This document shows, piece after piece, positions 9,337 through 18,901 of a DNA stretch of 64,000 bases (position 1 is its first letter; each line of letters begins with the position of its first letter). The notes beneath the pieces are model-generated. The model made no database searches. It saw nothing but the letters and a program-made list of their open reading frames with translations, and was not told the origin of the DNA. Source of the stretch: Argyresthia goedartella (lineage: Eukaryota; Arthropoda; Insecta; Lepidoptera; Argyresthiidae); NCBI GenBank assembly GCA_949825045.1, contig OX463832.1:24794552-24858551 (forward strand), given 5' to 3'. The translations under genes and the position numbers were made by a program.

Positions 9337-10134
9337 AGCAGTCTGTCATTTCCAATTGCACCCCATTGTAGTCTATTTTTTTGTATGTTTTATTTTTACC
9401 ACTTATTTTGATAGATTTACTTAAAGATAATAATGCCACTGAGTGATCAGTGACAGTTGAGAGGCATACTGTGGTTGTGGATGGTGTATGTGAATTTAAG
9501 AAGCAGTGGTCCAGGCAACTAGCCATTCTCGTTGGAAAAACGTGCGCTGGAACGAGACCGTGTTATGCATTTATGTACATGTAATCATAAACTTTTGAAT
9601 CATTATTTTCCTCACTTATTTTTATGTTAATGTCCCTTATAGTAACTAAATATTTTTTAAATCAGATTTATATTCCCATTTAATGAATTTATAAAATTAT
9701 CAGGGTTAGAGAATTCTGGTGGCCGGTAAATTGATAATAGAGTCACTACCAATTTTAGTAATCAAGCAATTTGCATCTTGCATTTGGGGCTGATAAACAG
9801 TGACATTTGCGATATTGCTCCTAATATATAGCACAAGGCCAACGTTTTGATTTAGATATGTTTTTGTGAAATAACATGTATATCCATCAAGTCTTGGCGG
9901 ATTAAAATTATCAACAGTAGTCCATGCTTCACTAAGAACAATAATGTCAAAATTTATTTGCAGACGTTGCAAAAGTATCAAAAAGTCATGGTAATTATGG
10001 CCAACACTTCTTATATTTTGGTGTGCAATAGTGATATTTTTACTTAAGTTGGTCGGTAAGTAGAACACGGCAGTTTTCGGGTAATATTTCATAGAAGTTG
10101 TTAGAGGCGCTGGTACTGTCGATGTCAGACGCAA
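9337..10134 (-). pseudogene. LINE B, 5' part of ORF2: endonuclease domain
   Basis: Minus-strand start of the LINE B ORF2. The segment 9706-10134 carries ITIAHQNIRSV, then FDIIVLSEAWT, the usual opening blocks of the APE endonuclease. The part below has GDIN-like and CLDHCF motifs, and TVTDHSVALL corresponds to the catalytic SDH block (here TDH). Stops and frameshifts interrupt 9530-9705. The frame reaches TDCC at 9337, where LINE A was inserted, and continues at 4525. The start is taken at the ATG at 10134. Together with the other B fragments this gives EN, linker, RT and tail in normal order over about 3.5 kb once the inserts are removed. Confidence 0.78.
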
Positions 10135-10389
10135 CAGAAATTATTGAATTTAGCGCTGTAGGCGAATAAGTTCACTTGAGTTTATTATTGATGTGTCTTT
10201 GTACATAATTTGCTCATTTAAAGAGTTTGAGAAGGACTTATAGAAGATTATTCTTTTATGTTCTGTTATAATTTGTGTGGGATTGGGTAATTTTACAAAT
10301 ATGATCAATTTAGTGTTATAATTGGTACAGTTATTAGATAGGTATGTACGGGTTGTTGTATGATACATGCAAACAAAAATATGCAGTGA

Positions 10390-10433
10390 GAGTGAGAGAG
10401 ATTCACTATAACTATAGTGAATCTCTCTCACTC
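10390..10433. repeat. perfect palindrome, 21 bp arms
   Basis: Arms 10390-10410 (centre GTGAGAGAGATTCACTATA) and 10413-10433 are exact reverse complements around a 2 bp spacer (AC). It lies between ORF1 and ORF2 of the LINE B remnant, just downstream of the ORF1 stop. No element ends or target duplications flank it. Confidence 0.9.
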
Positions 10434-10437
10434 AACA

Positions 10438-10829
10438 GTCATTGAAATAACTTTTTCAGGTCTTCCTCACTGTTAATACGGCGCAGTGGTTCTTTTTCTG
10501 CTTTGCGGAGGTAAACATTTCCATGATTCAACAGAGGTTCAGCAGAAAGTAAAATTGTTTGATTTGGAAAAATCACGAGTGATTGCAAATAAGCGTCTTG
10601 TTTTCGAAGTCAGGTTGTCCGCTACATAGACCGCGGTGGAGGGACCCTCCATCATGTCTACAGTACTAAGATGGTTGATATTCTTGTCTTCTTTATTATA
10701 ACTAAAATAAAGACTGGCTGCAAGGACTAGAATACAAAGCCGTAAAGATATTGCTTTTAAAAATTCAAGGTTCAACATGTACTCTGTGGTGGCAGCACTG
10801 CTTGACACAATTAGTATCACAGAGTACAT
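10438..10829 (-). pseudogene. LINE B ORF1 remnant (FP-like C-terminal domain)
   Basis: One frame gives GPSTAVYVADNLTSKTRRLF. A shift near 10550 leads to a second frame with HGNVYLRKAEKEPLRRINSE and a stop at 10438. This is the layout of the C-terminal domain of LINE ORF1 proteins of the baculoviral-FP-like type: a VNDxLT..KRLF helix, then a Cys-Trp region, then a VLLRK strand and a final SEEDL. LINE H ORF1 at 43.0-43.9 kb has the same blocks. A hydrophobic stretch upstream (LRLCILVLAASLYF) can be mistaken for a signal anchor. The N-terminal coiled-coil part is not visible, so the ORF is truncated or too decayed. Confidence 0.6.
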
Positions 10830-11204
10830 TATTATATTAGTATCCCTTGTCTTTGTCTGTGGACAGAATCATCAAACCGGTGAAAGACAAGACATCTCCT
10901 TTTATTTTTTAAGTGTTTGCTTGCTAAATATTAGTGCATATAATACTGCTCGCTCTCAGGTTGTGCTGATAAATCTCAGATGCAGGTAAGGCGGACCATT
11001 TCAATCTACTAGTTTTCTAAAAATAACTATTATGCACCCACTCGAAATCATCATATAACATGTCCTTTTGCCTCTGTAGAATTATCGCGTGTGAATTATC
11101 TTGAGGCAAGGAATTATTTGTTGACGGCGTTCATCAAACCTAAAACCTGACTCTCCAAGACTCACAACAAGTACAAGTACATAGAATAACAAGTGTATTG
11201 TGAG

Positions 11205-11384
11205 ATGGAAGATTTTCAGAAAGCAGAAGATGTCAAAGAGGAAGTTGTGGATTGTGGATTTGTGGAAGTGGATAACGATGTGCATCAACTGTGCACGGCT
11301 TGTCTGTGTGCGACACGCACTACACACATGCTCGATGATGACTCACTGAAGAAATATTACATGAACATTCTCACTGAGATGCAG
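11205..11384 (+). CDS. ZAD zinc-finger gene, exon 1 (first half of ZAD)
   Basis: The first ATG at 11205 opens 60 codons ending at a donor (CAG|GTCAGT, 11385). The protein begins acidic (MEDFQKAEDVKEEVV) and carries the first Cys pair of the zinc-finger-associated domain, LCTACLCATR (about residues 29-38), followed by DDDSLKKYYMNILTEMQ. ZAD domains coordinate one zinc through two Cys pairs, mediate homodimerisation and head C2H2 factors that are strongly expanded in insects. The second Cys pair is in exon 2, and both exon borders are phase 0. The upstream 120 bp are AT-rich and hold no clear TATA box. The target genes and function of this factor are unknown. Confidence 0.8.
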
Positions 11385-11432
11385 GTCAGTACTACACAAA
11401 AATACCTTTGCTTTCTTTTTTATTAACTGGTA

Positions 11433-13732
11433 TACTCGGCGCCACGACTAAAGAGCTTTGTCCTTGAATGCGCAGTAGTCACTTTTCACAAGTGTTTGGC
11501 GCGGGGAAGTGAGGAGCGACGGGGGCGGTAGTCAGCGCCGGCACCTGATTCGTTGATCAGTCGCTTCCCGATGCCCGCACCGAAAGCACGTCTCGAAGCT
11601 TCTTGAGTACAGTCGCATACAATATTACCCAACGTTATCTTTCGCCCCGGTCGAAAATGCCGAAAAATAAAGTACTGACTAGGCAAGCTAGAAAAATGGT
11701 TTACGATGTGAACTGTTATATCAAAAAAGAGTCTGATGAAATCGTTGCTGATTTAAAACTGGCGAAGACCACATCAGCCACCTCTTCCATCACACTACAA
11801 AACTTGTTAGAAGCCACAATTCAAAATTTAAATGAAGTTAGAAACAGGTCAATAAGTGTTACAGACCAAAACATATTAACCGAAATTTGCCATAACTTGG
11901 AGCAAAATCGCGAAGAATTTGGACAAGCTATGAATACAACTAGCTTAAAATTGCAAGGCATTATTAATGTCCTAAACCAGGGTCAGAAAAGAACAGCAAC
12001 TGCTACCAAAACGTCTGTTGCAACTGTAAAAAGGCTTTCGAAAGAAGCACACAATTCAGAGTTACTTGCAGTCTTTCGAACCCCTCGTGAAAAAAGACCG
12101 CGACAAAAACCAGTGACCTTATTAGATAATTTTGACCAAGGTGTCGTAAAAAGGTGTATTCACAATTACCACAAAACTAATAATGAACTTCCAACAATTG
12201 AAAAATTGAGAAGAAAATTACAGGAGGATATTAATTTTGATGGATCCAAAACAAGCCTCCGACGCATAATCAAAGCATTAGGTTTTAAATGGAAAAGAAC
12301 TGAAAATAACCGAAAGGTTCTAATTGAATCTTCAAATTTACGCCTGAAACGGATTGAATATCTGAAAAAGATTAAGCAATACCGCCAAGAGGGGCGACCC
12401 ATAATATATACAGACGAGTCATATGTAGATTCAAGTCACTCGATTCCAAAGGCCTGGTCGGATAGCTCTACAAAAGGACTTAAACAGCCTATATCAAAAG
12501 GCCAACGTGTGGTAATCGTACATGCTGGATCTGAAACAGGCTTCGTCCCAAATGCGTTGCTTACTTTTAAAGCGGGTTTCAAAATCAGGTGACTACCACG
12601 ACAATATGAACTTCGAAAACTATGAAAAATGGCTGCAAACACAATTAATTCCAAATTTACCTCCTGGTTCTGTCGTGGTAGTTGATAACGCTTCCTATTA
12701 TAATAAGCAATATGACCTCGCACCCACATCTAATTCAAAAAAAGCCGAAATGCAAGCATGGCTGTCTGAGAAAGGTATAGTATTTGATGCAAAATTGTTA
12801 AAACCAGAATTGTATAAATTAATTAAAGGCCATAAAGAAAATTTCAAGTCATTTTCTATCGATAAAATAATGGCCGAACAAAACCACAATGTGTTAAGAC
12901 TACCACCATATCATCCAGACTTAAACCAAATAGAGATGGCCTGGTCTAAAATAAAACAATATGTAGGCAGTAAAAATGTGAAGTGGAATCTCAATATTGT
13001 TATTGGGCTTATAAAGGAAAAGGTTAATTTAATGGGAGCACGAGAATGGGAGGTGTTGTGTAACAAGGTGAAAGCAGTAGAAGAAGAATATACTAAAAGC
13101 GACCACGTCGTGGATCTAATGACAGAACAATTCATTATAAGGGTTAGTGATGATAGTGATGACAGTACAGACAGTGACGATAATGGAGATGTGGATGGCG
13201 AATCTTCCAATGACGATGAACAAGTGCCTTCTACGAGTGCCTCCAGCATCCAACAGCAGCCTTGTTCCTTATCGCAGGATGATTTAATGGAAGGAATATC
13301 ATTACTGTCAGATGAATAATATTTTTTGTGTTAAAAACTTAATTGTGGTTTAATTGTTACAAATTATTAGTCAGCGGGAAGAAAAGAGTGTGCAGGACTA
13401 TTACTACAAGTATCTATATTCACTAGGCCCTAGTGACTAGGGGCATTCTATGCTAGGGGGTTATTTATATATAGGTTTCAACCTTGACGTTAACAAATGT
13501 TGTCAATAGAGAGTACCTATAGTTTATTTGACACAAAGTCCATTATTTACATCGGCTAATATCCCAATCAACAAAATATCAAACAGAGAAAAAATAGAAG
13601 TGAAGAAAGTCCTGAACACTCATTCCTTCACACTAACCCTAAAAACGCACTTCGGAATTATGCCGCGACTGTACACATGCGCAGTAATCCCCGCCAGTTT
13701 CTCCGAGAGCTCTTTATTCGTGGCGCCGAGTA
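11433..13732 (+). mobile_element. Tc1/mariner-superfamily transposon with DD82E spacing
   Basis: A 2.3 kb element flanked by TA (11431-11432 and 13733-13734). The terminal inverted repeats read TACTCGGCGCCACGA, then C or A, then TAAAGAGCT at both ends (11433-11457 and 13708-13732), about 25 bp with one mismatch. It contains one transposase gene in the same direction. It sits 48 bp after the exon 1 donor and 51 bp before exon 2 of the ZAD gene. From memory, the spacing between the second Asp and the Glu matches a described ITm group called DD82E/Sailor; this needs a search. Confidence 0.85.
11657..13319 (+). pseudogene. DD82E transposase, one frameshift
   Basis: The ATG at 11657 opens a frame to 12592. 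An extra T near 12580 shifts the remainder into the frame ending at 13319; about 553 codons in all. The N-terminal 200 residues are basic and helical, with a DNA-binding region (EKLRRKLQEDINFDGSKTSL, helix-turn-helix-like). The DDE catalytic domain shows IIYTDESYVD (first Asp), VVVVDNASYYN (second Asp) and LPPYHPDLNQIEMAW (Glu), with 82 residues between the second Asp and the Glu. The insert region is rich in Lys. The C-terminus is a very acidic Asp/Ser tail (SDDSDDSTDSDDNGD). The single frameshift suggests a fairly recent loss of function, or a sequencing error. Confidence 0.85.
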
Positions 13733-13783
13733 TAATATATATACACCTAAAGCAATAAATGCATGTATGTGACATTGTTACAG

Positions 13784-13927
13784 CCAGAGGAAGCTGTACC
13801 TGTGTTACAGTCTCCAATACTCTGCTGGGAGTGTGTGGCTCACTTGAAGAGATCGCTGCGATTCAGAGAGCAAGTGCAGGACTCGTACAGACTGCTGCAG
13901 CCGATGCTACTCATGTGGGAAAAAGAG
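13784..13927 (+). CDS. ZAD zinc-finger gene, exon 2 (second half of ZAD)
   Basis: Exon of 48 codons between an acceptor (TTGTTACAG|CC, 13783) and a donor (GAG|GTATGT, 13928), phase 0 at both ends and so in register with exons 1 and 3. It carries the second ZAD Cys pair, LCWECVAHL, preceded by PEEAVPVLQSPI and followed by FREQVQDSYRLLQPMLLMWE, the long C-terminal helix of the domain that forms the dimer interface. Exon 2 of ZAD genes commonly has this extent. A second frame through the same bases (13759-13956) is a shadow. Confidence 0.8.
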
Positions 13928-14379
13928 GTATGTGTTATCCCTGGACTCGTTTTTAAAGATTTCTCACTTCTCATGCTCTAAATGCTTTCCTTTATGTTGT
14001 GCGTAAGCCACATCAAGTAGCTTTCTATGCTCTAGTGCAGTGTTTCCCAATAAGTGGTATGCATTGTTCAATCATGGGGTACATGCCAATGACTTGGCCA
14101 AGATAATTTAATCAGAAAAAAATATTTGGTATGCAAACAACCATTTTGCCGAAATATAATTCTAAATAATCGCAATCAAGATATTTAACACACATCAATC
14201 TCCATCAATCTATAGTAAATGCACCGATTGAGTGTGGTGTAAATGAAACAATCCCCACCACCCGCATATCACTCACTCGTGTGCTCTAGTGATACGCCAG
14301 CTTAAACATTACACGACGATTACGATAGACTGCCATTTCATTATTTTGATAGTAACGAATGTTAAAAAACTCAGTTCAT
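13928..14379 (+). other. start of intron 2, no distinct feature
   Basis: Intronic sequence after the exon 2 donor. I see AT-rich unique-looking DNA with no ORF, element ends or clear repeats. Intron 2 runs to 30375 and holds the elements listed below. Confidence 0.5.
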
Positions 14380-14500
14380 TTTTAGGGTTCCGTTCCAAAG
14401 CACCCTATTACTAAGCCTCCGCTGTCTGTCTATCTGTCACCGGGCTCTACTGGATCAACCAAAATAGGTAGAGAGCTAAAATTTTTACAAATGATGTATT
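14380..14500 (-). repeat. fragment of lepidopteran dispersed repeat
   Basis: Read on the minus strand it ends with the block CAGCGGAGGCTTAGTAATAG, then GGAACGGAACCCTAAAAA, closely matching the right half of the repeat at 28513-28937. It breaks off at 14497, where the duplicated segment starts. Confidence 0.65.
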
Positions 14501-14719
14501 TCTATCAACTTAAAAACTATGAACAACAAATTAAAAGAAGTACCCATTCGAGAAATTATTGGTAGGGCCATTTTCATAGCCATTTTGTTTTATTTGTTTA
14601 TCAGCGAAAACTGTACTCCCGAATGTTATCAGAAAATATCTTCAATTGCTGGTTTTTGTGCTTAGTTATTTGTCATTATATAGTTAATAATTGCCTGTTG
14701 GAACTATAATGCAACAGGA

Positions 14720-14775
14720 CCTCTTTAATCCGAACCCCTTCTAATCCGAACACCTCTGTAATCCGAACGCCTCAC
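14720..14775. repeat. tandem TAATCCGAAC motifs
   Basis: TAATCCGAA occurs three times within 45 bp, after an ACAGGACCTCTT start, and again near 14966; the same is found in copy 2 (19130-19175 and 19370). Terminal ends of pogo/Tigger-like transposons have this appearance, but the opposite end was not found. Confidence 0.35.
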
Positions 14776-15005
14776 ATTCAGACATTCCTTTGCCAGAAAA
14801 AATGGTTTTACATAAATTGCGCGATAAAGCTTTTTATTTGTCATTAAATAAATCTTTAAAAAAGTTTAATAAATATAATGTTTATAGATACATATACATT
14901 AAAAATTTCATAATAGTACTATAACTTTTTATTTCATAAAAAATACCCAATGATTTTTTGTACTATAATCCGAACGCTCCACGAATCCGAAGTAAATTTT
15001 CGGAG

Positions 15006-15988
15006 TTTTTTTTTTTTTTTTTTACTATTTTTGTGCTAACGTGCAATCAGTGCGTACACTTTAAGCAGTTCTGGTGCATGATTAAGTGGCGTGCTAGGCA
15101 ATCCCTTCCACTGTCGGGTTGCCTAATAAGTGTGGGTTAGATGGCGTCCCATACATGCTTCCTCTTCAGCCGTCTTATAGTAGGGGGAGCGCCCAGTGCC
15201 GAAGCAAGCTCGTTTTGGTGGCGGTTAATCCTTCCCTCATAGGTTTTGGTCAGGTGGTTAACTTCTTCTTTGACAGTTGGCATCCGTAGGTACTTGTGTA
15301 CTTCATCGTTTCTGGTGAACCATGGTGCGTTAACGATGCTTTTGAGGACGTAGTTCTGATATCTTTGAAGTATTTCCACATTGGAGTGACTTGCTTTCCC
15401 CCACAGCTGTATTCCATAGGTCCAGACTGGCTTCAGTATCGATTTGTAAATGAGCAATTTATTGTTAACTGACAGCCGAGACTGCCTACTCATGAGCCAC
15501 TGGAGGGACCGACTTCTATGGTTCAGCTCGTCTCTTTTCTTCTGGATGTGCTCTCGCCAGGTTTGTCGCCTGTCTATGTGGAAACCTAGGTACTTTACAA
15601 CTGTCTTATGTGGCAGAACATCTTCACCAAGTTTTACTGATGGGCAATCGCCTTTCCTCAATGTGAAGGTGATGTGATTTGATTTGATTGCACTGGCTTT
15701 TATTCTCCACTTTTCCATCCAGCCATGCACTTTATCTAGATGCTTTTGCAGGGTTTTTGATGCTGTCTCTGGGTTTTTGCTAGAGGTCAACACAGCAGTG
15801 TCGTCTGCAAAAGTAGCTGTCATCACAGTTTTCGATTCTGGCACATCTGAGGTATAGATCAGGTATAAAGTAGGCCCCAGAACTGATCCTTGTGGTACTC
15901 CAGCTTTGATTTCCGAGAATGTCGATGTAGAATCATTGATTTTGACATAAAATATCCGACTTTCTATGTAGGACTTTAGAAGAAGATA
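15006..15988 (-). pseudogene. LINE D', truncated duplicate of LINE D
   Basis: The 3' third of a jockey-type LINE on the minus strand: poly(T) 15006-15024 (its A tail), a short 3' UTR, then coding sequence from 15137 upward. The frame is open to the break at 15988, including AGVPQGSVLGPTLYLIY, the catalytic TFADDTAVL, VKYLGFHIDRRQTWREHI and PVWTYGIQLWGKAS. Where LINE D has stops at about 20271 and 19902, this copy has Tyr and Gln, so D' preserves the better sequence. The 5' part was cut off by the Copia element at 15989. Confidence 0.85.
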
Positions 15989-16210
15989 TTGGTATTATTG
16001 GGCTATGATTCGGATAAATAGCAAACACCGTTTATAGTTTAATTGAGATTTTATTTTTATATATAGATGTCACTTGAAAGCAATATCGACCGACTCCTAG
16101 CACTGACAGTACGATAAAAAGAAACATAAAAAGATGGCCTTACTTTTGCATATTTAAATCGATTAATAAGTAATCAATTGATTTTTGCAAATGAAATAAT
16201 AAAGTCAACA
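15989..16210 (-). repeat. Copia 3' LTR
   Basis: Read on the minus strand it starts TGTTGACTTTATT just after the purine tract GAGCGGGCG and ends ...AATAATACCA at the LINE D' junction. It contains a TATATATAAAAATAAAA promoter/poly(A)-signal region. About 222 bp, a usual Copia LTR size. No second LTR is present for comparison. Confidence 0.65.
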
Positions 16211-16473
16211 CGCCCGCTCAAAAATTAATTTTCATTATACAATTAAAAAAAAGCTAATTTAACTAAACGGACCGAGTATAACTTTCAAGTGTTCACTGGG
16301 AAAAATACAATATGATGATCCAACATTCGTTGCTCAGGATTAGGGAAAACCCAGAAAAACCTAATCAAATCATTTCATTCACTTCATGAAATGAATTTAT
16401 AGAACTCATTATTTACATTATATACAACAACAAAAAACTGTAATTCTAAGTTCATCAACACAAATACAGAAAA

Positions 16474-17229
16474 CTATTCTACACCCATCTGGCTTCTCAT
16501 TCCTTGAAAAGTGATGGCAGGCAACGGCTTTGTCAAAGCATCCGCCAGCTGCTGACCTGAGGGTATGTAATTGTGTTTTATTACGTTTTTCTCAATTTGC
16601 TCTCTTGAGAAATGATATTTAATATCAATATGTTTAGATCGCTTATGGTTTGATGGGTTACTGGCAATACTAATGCACCCATTGTTGTCCCCATAGATCA
16701 GAATAGGCTGATCTATTACCATATTGATACTAATCGCAAGAGATTTAAGCCACAACGCCTCCCTCACAGCTTCAAACAATGCCATATATTCAGCCTCAGT
16801 AGATGAAGCTGCGACAGACATTTGTTTCTTTGTACTCCAAGTAATTGTTCAATTATCAAACATTCTGAATAAATATCCAGTTGTACTTTTTCTGTCTTTT
16901 GTATCATTACTACCCCAATCAGAATCTACATATCCACATAGAATATTTTTGTAGTCCTGACAACTTTGATAACACAGCCTTAATTCAATGGTACCTTTTA
17001 AGTACCTCAGTACTCTTTTGAGACACTGCCATAGCTCTATGTTATTTTTATTTACATACCTACTTAGTATATTTACACTTGTACTTAAGTCAGGTCGAGT
17101 GCATAACATGATGTACATCAAGCAACCTATGACTTTTCTACATGGGGCGTCATGTTTCTCGTCAGAATCCAAAGCCTCATAATTCAGTTTACTTTCTAAA
17201 GGGGTCTTTACTGAATTTGCATCTTTCAT
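16474..17229 (-). pseudogene. Copia RT end and RNase H
   Basis: Two minus-strand frames cover the C-terminal Copia polyprotein. The first, 16849-17229, has the TPLESKL..Y / YRKVIGCLMYIMLCTRPDLS-type block and the YVDSDWGSNDTKDRKSTTGY motif, the Asp-containing start of RNase H. The second, 16474-16821, has SSTEAEYMALFEAVREALWL (catalytic Glu), YGDNNGCISIA (Asp) and HIDIKYHF, and ends after DALTKPLPAITF with a normal stop. A frameshift lies at about 16840. RNase H normally removes the RNA template; here it is a remnant. Confidence 0.85.
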
Positions 17230-17235
17230 ATTAAA

Positions 17236-18811
17236 TTAACTCAGAACAATTTTTATGTATGCACTTTGATCTAATGTTATTTTATCATCGTACCTGGTAA
17301 CTTTTATACCTGTGGAATAAGTGGAATAAGCGCTCATCAGATAATCATCATCATATTCTGTATAACATTTAGGTGGCTGAACTTTGAGCCTATCACTCCT
17401 TCTCAGTTCAGTGTCAACATTAATATTTTCTGTGCAGGAGCAGGATGCTCTTACAGGATGCAGGAGCATCCGGTAAGAGCTATTCTCATTATTTAGACCA
17501 ACCGTTAGATCAGATTGTATGTCATGTTTTATTTTGCGAATTTTAGTCGGGCAAATATGATCATCAGATTTACCATTATCTGATTTCGATCTGTCAGAGT
17601 TCTGAAACTTTGGTGACACTGATTTAGGCATATTTCCGTTATCAGTTTTGTCATGAGAATTTTGAATATTCTCTTCAGGCTTTAGCGTAGGCCTGGACTG
17701 CAGAAAATTTATTTCATCTGCTATAACATCTCTGACTACAACATATTTTTCGCTTCCTGGGTTCCAAACTTTGTAACCGTTTTGTTCATATCCCATAAGG
17801 ACACCTTTCCATGACTTGTTATCAAATTTTGCTTTATGCGTTTTGATATGAACATACACAGTTGAACCAAAAACCTTCAGATATTTAATTTGAGGCTTTT
17901 TACTATGCCACATTTCAAATGGTATTTGTGTTTGTTTGAGAGCTTTAGTTGGTATTATATTTATCAAATACACAGCAGTTAACACTGCTTCGCCCCAGAA
18001 CTGTTTATCTAGTTGTGCACTGTTTATCATTGAACGAGCTTTTTCGGTTATAGTTAGTACCATTCGTTCAGAAACACCATTCAACTGCGGAGTTCGCGGA
18101 ACTGTCAAATGATAAGTGATTCCCTTCTCAACACAATAGCTTTTCATTTCGGTAGATAAATACTCTCCACCATTATCGCAATACAAATTAACTAATTTAG
18201 TGTTAAATTTTCTTCAATTTTTGAAACAAAATCTTTGAATGCCGCGAATACATCGGATTTGTAAGTTAGCAGGTAGGTAACACAGTAATAAGTGTACTGG
18301 TCAACAAATAACACGAAATAGTTTTTGTTGTCAACTGTTGTAGGAGTAATGGTCCACAGACGTCAGAATGAACTACGTAAAATGGTCGCTTAATATGACT
18401 TTTATCTTTGGCATGGTTAAATGGCAATCGACCCTGTCTCCCACTTATACACGCTTCGCATAAATCATCGTTTGGCATTACTGGAATAATTTGCTCTGTG
18501 TCATCAACCATTTTATTATTCTTTAGCTCTAAGAATTTCGTCTTGCTAATATGTCCTAAACGTTGATGCCACAAAGTATAATTATTTTGGGCACTGCTGC
18601 ATGCTTGGTAATTCGGGTGAGTCATGTTAACAGACGCTACAAAATCTACAGCAATTAAATTATTGGTTGACCTACCTGTCATTATTACTGTACCGTCTTT
18701 TATGATTTTGGCTCCATTTTTGTCGAAAATTATTGTCAGTCCCGCCCTTTGCATCTTTGATACTGACAATAAGTTGTATGGGACCTCACTGCAGAACAGT
18801 ACGTCCTCCAA
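17236..18811 (-). pseudogene. Copia GAG-pre-integrase and integrase
   Basis: The segment 18266-18811 holds NLLSVSKMQRAGLTI and LWHQRLGHIS, with a C-x2-C zinc site in DLCEACISGRQ (GAG-pre-integrase), then HSDVCGP with the first integrase Asp. The segment 17236-18186 has YCDNGGEYLS (second Asp) and NGVSERMVLTI (Glu), then the linker with a C-rich stretch. It ends LDQSAYIKIVLS, which normally lies after the RT palm. The jump from the Tyr/Asp-rich linker (EYDDDYLMSA) to ITRYDDK/ITLDQ shows that several hundred bp of RT are deleted. A frameshift separates the two frames near 18190-18260. Confidence 0.85.
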
Positions 18812-18901
18812 GACTCCTTGAACGCCCGTGTCACTGGTAACACGCAGGGTTCCCTTTTTGGTAGCTGAAATAAATGCACCATCCTTAGCTTATGGCATCC
18901 T

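Larger units (their letters stand above)
14497..15988. repeat. segmental duplication, copy 1
   Basis: About 1.49 kb nearly identical to 18902-20391, including non-element flank, the poly(T) tract, the LINE 3' UTR and the LINE coding sequence. Because both copies contain the same LINE insertion at the same target (TAAATTTTCGGAG), this is duplication of a locus and not two insertions. A few substitutions separate them, including two that create stops in copy 2. Copy 1 stops at the Copia LTR (15989). Confidence 0.85.
15989..18901 (-). mobile_element. Copia-type LTR retrotransposon, 3' part with internal deletion
   Basis: Minus-strand element. From 18901 downward it encodes GAG-pre-integrase and integrase, a linker, the end of the RT region, RNase H, a PPT-like GAGCGGGCG, then a 3' LTR (16210-15989). 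The 5' LTR, gag and protease are missing; the sequence stops abruptly at 18901 against copy 2 of the duplicated segment. RT palm motifs, including YxDD, are absent although both sides of the gap are present. The LTR entered LINE D' at 15988. Confidence 0.82.

Noticed and set aside
10539..10829. Small membrane protein with a hydrophobic N-terminus
   Set aside because: The following block (AVYVADNLTSKTRRLF) and the shifted frame (HGNVYLRKAEKEP) match LINE ORF1 proteins, so the hydrophobic run is incidental.
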